64,000 nucleotides of DNA from Hyperoodon ampullatus. Its lineage: Eukaryota > Chordata > Mammalia > Artiodactyla > Ziphiidae. The stretch's first letter is position 1; the number at the start of each line of letters is the position of its first letter. Below the pieces are notes generated by a model. That model was not told the origin of the DNA and did not search any database. It saw only the letters and a program-made list of their open reading frames with translations. Position numbers and translations under genes: made by a program. The stretch lies in NCBI GenBank assembly GCA_949752795.1, contig OX457071.1, forward strand, positions 23,606,800-23,670,799. The letters run 5' to 3'. Positions 46,806 to 58,292 of this stretch are shown here, one piece after another.

Positions 46806-47010
46806 TTTTTTTTTTTTTGCAGTATGCAGGCCTCTCACTGTTGTGGCCTCTCCTGTTGTGGAGCACAGGCTCCGGACGCGCAGGCTCAGCCGCCATGGCT
46901 CATGGGCCCAGCCGCTCCGCGGCATGTGGGATCCTCCCGGGCCGGGGCACGAACCCGCGTCCCCTGCACCGGCAGGCGGATTCTCAACCACTGCGCCACC
47001 AGGGAAGCCC
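46806..47010 (-). mobile_element. CHR SINE, short form, antisense
   Basis: This copy has few differences from the other short forms and a clean T tract. A 14-bp duplication with one mismatch, TATGCCCAGCTTTT at 46792-46805 and TATGCCCAACTTTT at 47011-47024, flanks it. It looks like one of the younger copies. Confidence 0.96.
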
Positions 47011-47024
47011 TATGCCCAACTTTT

Positions 47025-47841
47025 AAAAAATACTCTGCAGATGTAAATTTCCCTCATTATGTGTCCCAATACCCTAAATTAGAACCCAGACCTCTGATGA
47101 AAGGACACTAAGAAGTAGTTGCTCAGGGCATTCTTTCTCAGTAAGTGTTGTTTCTCTTTGAAGGTGTGAGTGGTGTAGAGTCCTAAGAGTCACCAGAGCT
47201 CACAGACTCTTCATGCTACAGTGTTGCCTCTGGGTAGTGGTGACAGCCGCACTTTGGATGGAGAAACTCCTTCCTTGGTTTGGTCATACAGAATTCTGAG
47301 CATCTAAACCTGGAGCTATTTTCCCAGAAATATTGTGAACTAATATTTTTTAATAAATTTATTTTCTGTGAAAACCAAGAAAAGGATATTCTGATAATTG
47401 CAACTAGGAACACTGAATTGCAACTAGGGTTGAAGCTCTGTATCACACGGCTGGGAAAAATGAGACGATCTTCAAAAATGTAGCTAAACAAGCTTCATAA
47501 AGAAGTAGTAGAATTTTAATTGTTGGGCCAGAATAAAAGTTTAAATTGAAAAAATAGAACACTCTAGGAAGGGGAAGACAAAAGACAGATTCCTATGCCA
47601 GTGGGTGAAGGAGGTGAACACTGAGGAACAAAATGACAGACTGTATACTTTGAAGTGAAATAAGAGACAGGAAAACAGTCCTTGTTAGAAGAGGTGCCCA
47701 AAAGAAAAATGGGAGTGAATGGAAGGTTTGTTGCCGGTAAGTTGTTGCTTTCTGATTTCATTTAAATCTGCTTTGCTTATTGTATTAGTTGTGTGATGTG
47801 GATAATTAAAAATGTTTAAAATTGGTGTGATCATTATCACA
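47025..47841. other. Unassigned DNA
   Basis: About 0.8 kb with two short overlapping frames on opposite strands (47216-47491 and 47280-47483) and no recognisable motif or repeat. Confidence 0.4.
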
Positions 47842-48364
47842 AAGGAAGAAATTTTCCTCTACCCTTCTAGGTTCTTCTGGTTGGCCTAAGAATTAAATTG
47901 GCATGAGCCAGATTAACAGGAGAAAATCAAACAAAAATTTCATAACATGTATGCAGGGGATATACTCAGAAATACTGAGTAATTCACCAAAACAGCCAAA
48001 GCCCTCATCTTAAACACATTCCTCAGCTGAAGACAAAAGAGGATGTTGAGTGTGGTGAGAGTCAGTTATGGGAGGTTATCAGGAAAAGAACAGTAAACAA
48101 GGGTGATTTTGATGCAGATTTATGTCTTTGCCTTCTCAATGGATAAGAATTTCTAGAGATTTGGTCATTCTCCCCAGATACAGAAAAACACCCTTACAAA
48201 TGGAGATTTCCCTTACAAATGTAAATGTTTCTTACTAAAGGGCAACTCCTACTTGATTTGCAGAGCCCTTCCATGTCAACTGTTTCTCAGACAATAACTA
48301 GATGCATACAATTAATATGCCAAAGAGACATATTTTAGGGTGGCAAACTTTGCTCCCCGACACA
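47842..48364 (-). mobile_element. ERV LTR, copy C (same family as 7040-7540 and 8147-8600)
   Basis: The reverse complement starts TGTGTCGGGGAGCAAAGTTTG and contains CTCCTGTTAATCTGGC and GGCCAACCAGAAGAACC near its 3' end. It is the most complete of the three copies. The 3' boundary near 47842 is approximate. No internal region accompanies it. Confidence 0.65.
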
Positions 48365-49693
48365 ATTTTTCATTGAAAAATAAGCAAGAGTTATTGGTTC
48401 AGAAAGTATGATGTGAGTGAATGAAACCTCATTAAAATGTGCTATGTGGGATAAGGACAAGTTGTGCAAGAAAAAGAAAAGGAAGGGGATCAGTTTTATG
48501 TTTTCACAAATAGAAAAATAGAAAAGGGATTCTAAATTACTATGCATTAGCCTAAAATGTTATTTTCTTCTTTTCTCTCTTTAACCTCTTTCTTGACTTA
48601 TTTTATGCATGAATGCTCCCTTAGGCTATTTATGCTAATCTTAACAGCACTAATTATTCAGAATTCTTATCTGACAAATGCACACTCACATAGCATTTGT
48701 CTCTAGGCTTAGCAGCATTTTAATGGTGATAAACAGAAATACTTCCAAGACTAATTGCCTGCCATTTTCTAATTATGTTTTATTCTATTACTTTGCTGAA
48801 AAGATTTTTACTGATGCCTGAAAAATATTCCAAAAGCAGGAGGCATGTTTTTAATTATTTTATTGTCTTCTGTCAATGGTTTGGGTCTTGCTTTAAATCT
48901 AGACACTTGGATATTCTTGTGTCTAAGCATAACCTTTGTTGTACAGTTGATTGTTACAACTCAGTAGTTGCACAGTTGATTATTACATATTTTAAAATTA
49001 TTCACAGAGAATTATTCTGATAGTGAAGTTTATCTAAAGTGGCTATTTAAAAACCCTACTCTATTGTATACACAGATGTTTTATGATGCTCATTCTTCAT
49101 GGCAAGTATAAAGAAGCTAAGGAAACATCTAAATAATGCAAAGTGGATTTCAAGTGTTTGAAAACATGCCTTTTTACAATAATACCCAAAATACATGAAG
49201 GATGAAATATTATTTAATATACTGGTGTTTGGGGACATTTCAATTAAAATGAAGTTTTTATTTGTTTATTTGTTTTTTCATGAGAATAGAACTAAGCTTA
49301 GTTGAAGAAACTTCCCCTACTAATGTCTACTTTGAATTTGAAGCAAGTTTAGGGTAAATGAATGGATTATATAGATATTTATTTAACTGAATTTTGGCTA
49401 CACATAATAATTTCTCTCTTCAAGTACATATTCCACTCTAAGTAAAAATACTATCATTAAAACTTTAATAATCAGTGACATAAATATATAGCATATTGAC
49501 TTATACAAACAAAATAGTCTTGTTCCCATACCATAACCTAGCAGGATCCTATGGGACCTTCCTGAGAAAGACCCCCCACACACACACCCATGTCTTCTGC
49601 CTCCCTCTTATTTATAGAAAAACTGTAGTCTCCCAGGCTCTCCTGGGTCACAAAAGCCTGGCTCAGGAATTAATGATTGAAAGGATGTGAACA
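48365..49693. other. Unassigned AT-rich DNA
   Basis: No repeat is recognised apart from a short C/A run (49570-49590). The part at about 48560-48800 contains several homeodomain- and octamer-like words (ATGCTAATC, CTAATTGCC, TCTAATTATG), a pattern that occurs in conserved non-coding DNA but also by chance in AT-rich sequence. Confidence 0.35.
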
Positions 49694-50142
49694 TGTAGTG
49701 ACAAAAATAGCAGTTAGGCCAGGAGAGCTAGTAACAATTCAAATAGTAAATCAGCCATATGGTAGTCACAGAATCTTTAGCTCCTCTCTAAAGTATCTAG
49801 ATAACAGCCTGATGCACATTTCTTGAACTGTTTTACAGATACTAAAACCCTAACCAAATGGAAAAAGTTAACAATTGATGACCATGAGCACTTAGCCCCT
49901 AGACCTACTGGAGCCTGAGGATTGATAATGTTAATCCCTTTGACTCTGCCCTGTTACTTCACCATCAACCAATCAGAGGATTGTGCATGAGCTGATCACA
50001 CATCCTGCAACTACCCCCGCCGCCAGCCCCCACCTTGCCTCTAAAAATGCTTCCTTGAACTCCATCAGGAAGTTCAGGTTTTTTGAGCATTAGCTATGCT
50101 GGACTCCAAATCTGGTGCCTTACAATAAACCCTCCAACCCCA
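49694..50142 (+). mobile_element. ERV LTR, 3'-truncated
   Basis: It begins TGTAGTGACAAAAATAGCAG. It has an inverted-CCAAT-like CCAATCAGAGGA block (49969-49980), a TATA-like CTCTAAAAATG (50039-50049) and AATAAA at 50123-50128. These give a complete U3/R layout. L1 sequence begins just after the poly(A) signal, so U5 is missing. Confidence 0.7.
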
Positions 50143-51775
50143 AGGCATATCATAAGTAAAACTGGAAAAATTAAAGAGAGAATTACAAAGGCAGCAAGAG
50201 AAAAACAGAGTCATGTACAAGGGAATCCCCATAAGTCTATCAGCTGATTTCTCTGAATAAACTTTGTAAGCCAGAAGGGAGTGGCATGATATATCCAAAG
50301 TGCTAAAAGGAAAGAACCTGCCACCTAGGGTACTCTACCCGGCAAGATTATCATTTAGAATAGAAAGAGAGACAAAGAACTTGTCAGACAAGCAAAAACT
50401 AAAATAGTTCATCAATACTAAACCTATCCTAAAAGAAATGTTGAAGGACCTTCTCTAAGTGGAGAAGAAGAATCTACAGGAAAGGGGAAATCCCACTAGG
50501 AAAGGCAAATATATAGTAAGGACTGAGAATCAACAAGTAAAATAAGCCAGTACATAGATTCAAAGACAAAAATTGTAAAAGCAACTATAACTACAATAAA
50601 CAGTGAAGGGATAAGCATGAAGATGTATGGTATGACATCAAAAACACAAAATATCAGGGAGGGGAGTAAAACATGTAGCTCTTTTAGCATGTGTTTGAAC
50701 TTAAATTACTACCAGCTAAAAACAAGTAGATATAATTAGAGGTCAACATATATGAACCCCATGGTAACCACAAATCAAAAACCTACAACAGATACACAAT
50801 AATTAAGAAGAAGGGAACACAAGCATAGTACTAAAGAAAATAATCTAACCACGAGGGAAGAAACAAAAAGAAGAAAAAATGAACAGAGAACTATAAGAAC
50901 AACCAGAAAACAAGTAATAAAATGTCAATAAGTACATACTTATGAAGAATTTAAATATAAATGGACTAAATGCCTCATTCAAATGATATGGGGTGGCAGA
51001 TTGGACCAAAAAACAAGACTCTTTAAGAGACTCACTTCAGGACTAAAGACACACACACACAGAAAGTGTGGGGATGGAGAAAGATATTTCATACAAATGG
51101 AAATGACAAGAAAGCTGGGGTAGTAGTACTGATATCAGACAAAGTGGACTTTAAAACAAAGGCTATAACAAAAGACAAAAAAGGGAATTATATAATGATA
51201 AAGGGATCAATACAGGAAGAGGATATTGTACTTGTTAAAACATACACATCCAACAAAGGAGCATCTAAATATATAAAGCAAAATACTAACAGACATAAAG
51301 GGAGAAATTGACAATAATGCAATAATAATAGGGGACTTTAACACCCCATTTACATCAATGAACAGATCATCCAGACAGAAAATCAATAAGGCAGCAATGG
51401 TCTTAAATTACATAACAGACCAGTTGGACTTAATAGATACCTACAGGACATTACCTCCCAAAACAGCAGAATACACATTCTTTTCAACTACACATGGAAC
51501 ATTCTCCACGATAAATCACGTGCTAGGCCACAAAATAAGTCTCAACAAATTTAAGAGGATAGAAATTATATCAAGCATTTTTTTCCAACCACAGTGGTAT
51601 GAAACTAGATATCAATCAAAGAAAGTAAAATGGGAAAAGAACAAACATATGGAGACTAAGCAACATGCTACTAAAAAATATCAATGGGTCAATGAAGAAA
51701 TCAAAGAGGAAATCAGAAAATACCTGGAGACAAATAAAAATGGAAACACAGCACTCCCAAAGCTATGGTACACAG
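50143..51775 (+). mobile_element. L1 fragment: ORF1 end, intergenic spacer and endonuclease half of ORF2
   Basis: ORF1 3' wording (AGGGTACTCTACCCGGCAAG, GACAAGCAAAAACT) comes first. A spacer follows to about 50930 (CATGGTAACCACAAATCAAA), then the endonuclease domain of ORF2. It stops at about 51775 without RT domain or tail, so its 3' part has been lost or displaced. Confidence 0.85.
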
Positions 51776-51810
51776 ACCATGGAAACAGCAACAGATTGTC
51801 CTGTTATTAA
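50960..51810 (+). pseudogene. L1 ORF2 endonuclease domain, frameshifted
   Basis: The apurinic/apyrimidinic-type endonuclease of L1 nicks target DNA. Two frames cover it: 51066-51311 and, in another frame, from about 51290 to 51810, so a single-base change near 51285 breaks it. The second frame keeps the catalytic GDFNTP motif at 51331-51348. The later SDH catalytic motif is replaced by FQPQW near 51580-51594. The last codons after about 51775 are no longer L1. Confidence 0.8.
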
Positions 51811-52070
51811 TGTGGGAAAAAATGGACTTTAGAATAACTCTTAGTAATACATGCAGTAGGCATGTATTTCTCTCTTTATATTTAATTTAAATTGAGAACT
51901 TTATTCTAATTTTATATAGAGTTTTCTTCTCAGAGGTAATTTGGGAATAAAACTAGTTAAAATTTAAATGGAAATTCAAGAAATAAAAAAATACATGAAA
52001 AGTAACTGTGTATTGCTCAGAGGGGCCAAGAGAACCCAAATGCTGAAAAAAAAAAAAAAAAGGAAACATA
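51776..52070. other. Unassigned DNA with an A tract
   Basis: An A run of about 17 bases lies at 52046-52062. The rest is unrecognised AT-rich sequence separating two L1 pieces. Confidence 0.45.
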
Positions 52071-52500
52071 CAGAATGATATAGACTATAGATATCAAGGT
52101 ACTTTTGAAGTATTTGTAGTTAAAGCAGTGTGTATTGTTATAAGGATATTGTACACAAAAACAAATGGAAGAGAAAGAGCAGAAACAAACCCACACAAAT
52201 TACATCTGCTTACATATGATAAAGGAGACCTTGAAATACAATAGTGCACATTCAACTGAATATCTATATGGGGGGAAAATGAACCTAAAACCCTATCTCA
52301 CACCATATTCTGAAAGCCCATTTCAAATACACCATGGACGAAACCTCATAAAGTAAAGCAATGCATTTTCTAAAATATACAATAGAAGACTATCTTCAGG
52401 ATGTTGGAATTTGAAACAATTATTTTAAACAGGATACAAAATAACTTCAACAAAGAAGAATGCTTAATCTGAAATTTCATTAAAATTAACCATTTAATTC
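52071..52500 (+). mobile_element. Ancient L1 late ORF2 fragment
   Basis: Diverged but ordered wording from late ORF2 is visible: AAAGCAGTGTGTATTG, CAAACCCACACAAATTAC, CCCTATCTCACACCATATTC. The frame is broken. It could be the displaced 3' part of the L1 that stops at 51775. Confidence 0.6.
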
Positions 52501-52593
52501 ACACACAAAACAAAACAAATGTTATTAAAAAGAGTGAAAATGTAAACCTCAGAGTTACATAATAAATATGTATGTTACACAGAAGATGTATGC

Positions 52594-52946
52594 TGGCTTC
52601 CCTGGTGGTGTAGTGGTTGGGAGTCCTCCTGACAATGCAGGGGACATGGGTTAGAGCCCTGGTCTTGGAAAATCCCACATGCCGCAGAGCAACTGGGCCT
52701 GTGCACCACAACTACTGAGCCTGCACTCTGGAGCCTGCAAGCCACAGCTGCTGGGCCCGTGTGACACAACTGCTGTTCCCACGTGCCTGGAGCCCGTGCT
52801 CTGCAGCAAGAGAAGCCACTGCAGTGGGAAGCCCATGCACTGCAGTAAGGAGTGGCCCCCACTCTCCACAACTATGGAGGGCCCGTGCACAGCAGCAGGG
52901 ACCCAATGCAGCCAAAAATAAATAAATTAATTAATTAAAAAAAAAA
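52594..52946 (+). mobile_element. CHR SINE, long form
   Basis: This is a full long form with three GAGCC-type modules and an AATT/A tail. Several B-box bases are changed (GGGTTAGAGCC), so the internal promoter is damaged. No clear duplication is seen. The sequence after the tail (GTTTGTGTAACATACGTTACAC) contains a short palindrome. Confidence 0.94.
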
Positions 52947-53179
52947 GTTTGTGTAACATACGTTACACATAAAAACGTATACAGAATAAATATATCAAAT
53001 AAAATGTTTATAATCAAAATGTGTAAGGTACTGTTATGATTACTATTCACTTAAAAAAAGTAAAGAAAATAACCTAGATTAAAAATGGGAACCCACCCCT
53101 GAATAGGCAATACACACAAAAAATAACTATATGGCAAATAAGCAAAAGTACTTGACAGAGAAACTAAAAATTTAACTGG
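52947..53179. other. Unassigned AT-rich DNA
   Basis: The palindromic GTAACATACGTTAC lies at about 52953-52966. Nothing else is recognised. Confidence 0.4.
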
Positions 53180-54290
53180 GATGAGAAGGACTTCTTGTTT
53201 CAGGCTGAAGATATAGAGAGCTGCAAAAACTGTTGGTCCTGCATTTACAACAAGCTGGAAAACTTGACTGACTTTTCTTGAACCCATCAAAGAACTGAGA
53301 TGAGAGGATCAAGAACCTGTTCTTCAGGGCTGCAGATATAAGGAACTTTGCACCCTTATGGAGACTTTTCCTTCATGACATCGACTGGGTGCTGACAGGG
53401 AGGCCCAGGGAGAATTTCAGGTAAACTTTCTTCGTGGTCTTAACTAGGGTCAAGGAGCAGTAGCTACTGCTGAAATTCCACCCAGACTCACCTCTAACTC
53501 CTTGATAGAACAAAAGCCTTATTCTGTAAACAGAAGTGGGGGAAAAAATACTGCTTCTTTAGGATACTGGTAGAAATCCATTTCAACCAGGGGAAGAAAA
53601 GGGATGCCAGAAGTTCTACCTCTGGCAGAGAAGCAGGGATATATGCTAGTCTTAGCGTTATAGCAAGTTGAGAGGCAAGAATGCTTGGAAGATCATATAA
53701 TACAAGACCCAGGTTCCCTGTGCCTGTTACAGACAGAGGCTTAGTCAGAACAGTGGAGAACCACCGCCCCCCGCCGGCCGCCATGCTAAACCACCACCAT
53801 AGGACTGGGAGAGTGGAAAAAGACAGATTCTCTCAGGTGAAAAAAACATGGGAAAAAACCCTCTACTAAACTAGCCTACAAGCTGAACACTAGGTATCCC
53901 TGGAGGAATTTAGACTGTGGCACACTGAGGGTAAACCTGACAGCAACCTTCAAATTCAGTCCAAATTCTGATTAAATTAACACAAATCCACACAACAAAT
54001 GTTCAGTGAAAGGAACGATCATTCAAGCTTTCAAAATATCCGCTTCATTATCTATTGCCCAATTAACACATCTGGCTTTCAACAAAATATTATGAGGTGT
54101 ACAAAAAGATAAAACACAGTCTAAGGAGGAAAATATCGGAATGAGATTTCAATAAAACATCGATTTGGAAGTATCAGACAGGGACTTTAAAATAACTATG
54201 ATAGTATGTTAAAGGCTCTAATGGAACAAACAGATGGAGGATGTTCTGTATATTTCTGTGAGACAACAGAGGAAGCCTGTCCTTAATGCC
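53180..54290 (+). mobile_element. Ancient L1M 5' UTR and start of ORF1
   Basis: L1M 5' wording is visible, most clearly at about 54070-54235 (TCTGGCTTTCAACAAAATAT, GTATCAGACAGGGACTTTAA, TTAAAGGCTCTAATGGAACA). Corresponding text occurs at about 23095-23150 in the other ancient L1. A local C+G-rich spot with several CpG sites lies at 53763-53786. No ORF2 follows. Confidence 0.7.
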
Positions 54291-54824
54291 TCAAATAAGG
54301 AAAAAAGTGTAAGTGGATGCTGTCACTGTAATGATTTTGATTATTCAAGATGGAGGAGATTCAACTGTATGAGAAGCAGTGACCAGATAACAACGATTTA
54401 TACCCTTCTCTTTTAAGACAGAAAGAATCAAATTGTGAGAGGGATTTAATAAAGTTCTTGGAGGTTAAAGCTTCACCAGGAAAGGAAGTAAAAACATAAG
54501 AATAATACCTTCTCAAAGCATGAATAGCACTATCTCAATATTAAATTCAAGAGATGACAGAAACAAAACAAAAACCTGAATTTTGGTGAGGTCAAATTCT
54601 TATCATTGACTCCACAAAAAGCCTTTGTCTCTGAGACCAGGGCCACATTTTTACAAGAGCACCTTGGAGAGAGCTAGTACTGAGACTGACTAAGCTCTAC
54701 TGGGTTGATATCGTTTGTGATAATTAAGCACCTCTTCTATGGTGTGGGCATTTTAATGAGCATTCACAGAATAGGGGGTGAATAATACACAGATGTTATA
54801 TCCCTTTTTGGAGTTGCCAATTAA
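54291..54824. other. Unassigned DNA
   Basis: No feature is recognised. Confidence 0.4.
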
Positions 54825-54837
54825 AATATAAAATGCC

Positions 54838-55028
54838 GGGCTTCCCTGGTGGCGCAGTGGTTCAGAGTCTACCTGCTGATGCAGGGGACACGGGTTCATG
54901 CCCAGGTCCAGGAAGATCCCACATGCCGTGGAGCGGCTAGGTCCGTGAGCCATGGCCGCTGAGCCTGCGAGTCTGGAGCCTGAGCTCCGCAACGGGAGAG
55001 GCCACAACAGTGAGAGGTCCGCATATCG

Positions 55029-55080
<52 letters not shown>
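54838..55080 (+). mobile_element. CHR SINE, short form, with A tail followed by (AT)n
   Basis: The flanks share ATATAAAATGCC (54826-54837 and 55081-55092). The tail is a run of about 27 A at 55029-55055, then (AT)n to 55084. Confidence 0.95.

Positions 55081-55084
<4 letters not shown>
55056..55084. repeat. (AT)n microsatellite, SINE tail
   Basis: About 14 AT units join the A tail to the target-site duplication, which itself begins ATATAA. Confidence 0.95.
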
Positions 55085-55090
<6 letters not shown>

Positions 55091-55092
55091 CC

Positions 55093-55434
55093 CAAGTACA
55101 GTACTCAATATTTGTATCCCCTCAAAATTCATTTGTTGAATCCCTAGTGTGATAGTATATGGAAGTAATTAGGTCACGAGGGTACAGCTCGCATGAATGG
55201 GAACAGTGTCCTTATAAAAGAGACCTCAGAGAACTAACTCTCATGCCCATTCTACCATGTGAGAATGGTAGAATGCTGTCTGTGAACCAGGAAGTGGGAC
55301 CTCAACTGACAGAGAATCTGCCAGTGCATTGATCTTGGACTTCCCACCTTCCAGAACTGTGAGAGGTAAATGTATATTGTTCAAGCTGCTCGGTCTATGG
55401 TATTTTGTTATAGCAGCCTGAATAGACTAAGATA
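55093..55434 (+). mobile_element. MaLR LTR (MST-like)
   Basis: Ordered landmarks include TTTGTATCCCCTCAAAATTC, AATTAGGTCACGAGGGT, CCTTATAAAAGAGACC, TGAACCAGGAAGTGGGAC, GATCTTGGACTTCCCACC and GGTATTTTGTTATAGCAGCC, ending AGACTAAGATA. The SINE target site lies at its very start. Confidence 0.85.
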
Positions 55435-55885
55435 CCAGGTAAATGTGAATTTCAGTTAAACAGTGAAAAGTGTATAGGCATATTTTACTAAAAAAGTATT
55501 TGTTGTTTACCTGTGATTCAAATTTAATTGAGCAAATGCATTTGTATTTGTTAAATCTAGCAACGCCTACACAGACTTAACCACATATCAGCTAATTATG
55601 GCAACCAATTATCTAATGTTGTCTGTTACATTTCCCCAGATATATGGAAAAATGTTGACCCTATATTCATTTTGATGATTTTAATATTTTAATATTTTCT
55701 TTTCTGGTCATTTTTTCTGATATATTTTATTCACCAATTTATGTTCAACCTTTCAGTATTATTTTATTTCCAGTGATACTTTACAGAATCAAAACATTGC
55801 ATTTCTTCACTTATCAAATAAGGTTGCATTTGACTTGTGACTTTGCCTCCTTGATCTGGCTCTGATTATTCATCTGCTGTATTAG
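55435..55885. other. Unassigned AT-rich DNA
   Basis: No feature is recognised. Confidence 0.4.
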
Positions 55886-56010
55886 GCTGCCCACATGAAT
55901 GAGACGGTGAATTTCCTCAAATTGAATACTTGAGGAAAGCTGGGTAATTGTAATAGCACCTATTTCAAAGACATGGGTAGGATATGAGGAGACGGCAAGT
56001 AATATTGTAT
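55886..56010 (+). mobile_element. Possible MIR SINE fragment
   Basis: The order AATTTCCTCAAATTG, TAATTGTAATAGCACCTATTT and GGTAGGATATGAGGA fits the 3' half of a MIR in sense orientation, with strong divergence. Confidence 0.35.
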
Positions 56011-57104
56011 TTTCCTGGAACTAGTAACAGTGGAGTGTTCAACTGAAGGAAGTATGTGAGGGGGAGGGCCACCTGACAGGAGAGAAACTGCCTGATGGCA
56101 ATACTGCAGGGATTTAGCCAGGGTAATAATTATACTAACCCCAGTCCTTCCCCTTCCTCTCCTTCCTACAGATGTGTCTCCTCCAGTTTTCCTCACTGGC
56201 CTACACATTTGGAAGCCAGAGTGCAAGAGAGCTGGGGATGAAGGTCAGGCTCCTTTTGCTTAGAGACAAGGTAAACGATGGAGAAAGTTAGAGAACGGAT
56301 ATAGAGGAACAAACTGAAGATACCCAAACACTTCTGTGACCTTATTTTTAATTTTTATTGGCTATGTTTTTCCATCATTTTCTTATTTTATTCCTTTCCT
56401 GGATCTTTCTGCATTAATCAATTTTAGTTGATGGTTCCATGTTTCCTCCATAGTAATTTATTCTAATTTGCATACCTATTTGAATAGTAGTTACCTTTAG
56501 ATGTTTTAAAAGCCTATATACATTTTATTTTTAATTATCAATTACTCATACTTCCCTTCCAGTAAATTAAGCAATGATGAAAAGCAGATAAATTAGCACT
56601 CATCCAATACACCTCCACGGGTCTCAGATTATGAATGTTTATGTGAAACATCTGGCAACAAAATTTCTTTGAGAAACATTTTAAAAAAATAATTAAGTAA
56701 TTTGGTCTGGTGGAAATTGAAATGATGAAGGCAAGTGTTATCAGAGAAGAAATAATGAAATAAATTACTGGCATACCTTGAGGGTGGCAGAGGCTAAAAA
56801 TAGCTGGTAAAGCTGAGAATAGAGAACAATATATAAAGACATAAATTATAAAATACCATGACCAAAATTAATTTTATAAAAAGATATGTCAAATCTTTAT
56901 ATTGAACTTTTATTTAGACACCTTTTCGATCTCCTTAGTGCATTCACCAATGTTCTGAATGACATTAAGATGCTCAATCCAAAAGTACATATAACTGTAT
57001 AATTTCAAACGTTTACTAATTTGATATTTGCAACATAATCCTGGAAGTCAGGCAGAGGTACAGACATTATATCCACTTTGAAGAAAAATAAACTTACTCT
57101 TGGA
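56011..57104. other. Unassigned DNA
   Basis: About 1.1 kb without a recognised repeat or coding feature. The minus-strand frame at 55960-56226 lies partly in it and has no motif. Confidence 0.4.
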
Positions 57105-57832
57105 GATTGCTTTTGTCTACTTGGGCAATTATAACAAAATGACATAGATTGGGTGGCTTTAAACCACAGAAATCTATTTCACGCTTCTAGAGAATAGAAG
57201 TCTGAGATCAGAGTGCTAGCAAGGTCATGTTCTGGTGAGAGCTTTCTTCCTGGCTTGCAGATGGCTGCCTTCCCTCTGTGTCCTCAGATAGCAGAGAGAA
57301 AACTCCGGTCTCTCCTTCTCTTCTTATAAGGACACAAATCTTACTATGGGGACCCCATGTTCATGATCTCACCTGTCATTTGGGAGGACTTAATTACCTC
57401 CCAAAGGCCCCAAAATAGAGTCACTTATGCTAAGCTCCATAACACCAAATTGAGACAATTTAATTACAGTATTGGCTCTCCCAGAAATGGAATATTAAAC
57501 CAGTCAATCGGAATCTCCTAATTAGCACTAGTTAGATAATCTGTCTGACGACCTCTGCCATCCCTAAAGGAAATTAACCTTGCAATAACTAATCCAAATT
57601 TTTGCCTAGGTAACTTCCTTGTTCCTGCTCCCTCCTGGCTATAAAAGTCTTCCATTTTGTTCAGCTCCTGGGAACTCCTTTCTATCTGCTAAATTGGATA
57701 CTACCCAGTTCGAATTGATTTTTGCTCAAATATACTCAATATTTTTAATATGCCTCAGTGTATCTTTTAACAAGGATTAGGGCTTCATCATATGAATTTT
57801 TGAAGGACGCAAAATTTTAGTCCATCATGGTG
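57105..57832 (-). mobile_element. MaLR LTR (MLT1-like), antisense, split by a nested LTR
   Basis: The first part (57105-57427) holds GGGTGGCTTTAAACCACAGA, GGTGAGAGCTTTCTTCCTGG and CTTCTTATAAGGACAC. The last part (57773-57832) continues with GGATTAGGGCTTCATCATAT and TTTTAGTCCATCATGG, the expected next block. The two parts are separated by 345 bp of different sequence with LTR structure. Confidence 0.82.
57428..57772 (+). mobile_element. Solo LTR nested in the MLT1-like LTR
   Basis: It starts TGCTAAGCTCC and ends TCTTTTAACA. A TATA box GCTATAAAAGTC lies at about 57640-57651, after a C/T-rich stretch, as in class I LTRs. It is 345 bp with no internal viral sequence, so probably a recombined solo LTR. 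The poly(A) signal is diverged. Short flanking duplications are not clear. Family not named. Confidence 0.65.
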
Positions 57833-58221
57833 ATGTTTAATAACGTTATTTAATTATTAGTCTTGCTTGCTGGATTGAAGAAAGCATAGTTTTACATTCC
57901 TTGGACACAGTTATACTATACATTGATCTTTAATGAAGTGTTTATGTAATCAATGTAATACCCTAGAAAATTAAGTCTGTCAAATGTAATTCACTATCAA
58001 TATTTATTTCCACACATTCTCAATACAGATACCTTATAGTAATAATGATGATTCTTTAACATTTCCAATTTTCAGCAGAATTTCTTTGTTCATTTCAATA
58101 TATTTGTGAGTTTTTAGAAATTAATAATTGATACGGATCAAAATGATTTATTAAATGGAATATTTTATTGAACATAACCATATACCTCACTAGCAATTTA
58201 TTGTGGCCTAATCTGATTTTT
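57833..58221. other. Unassigned AT-rich DNA
   Basis: No feature is recognised. Confidence 0.4.
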
Positions 58222-58292
58222 ACTTGAAAGAAAAATAGATGGCTAAGATGATAGGTAGAGATAGGTAGATGACAGATAGACAGATAGATAGA
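58222..58292. repeat. Interrupted (GATA)n microsatellite
   Basis: GATAGGTA, GACAGATA and GATA units cover about 70 bp, ending in a clean run of four GATA units. Confidence 0.9.

Noticed and set aside
53494..53784. 96-codon minus-strand frame with a non-repetitive composition
   Set aside because: It is the antisense of an L1M 5' region. No splice, promoter or domain evidence supports it.
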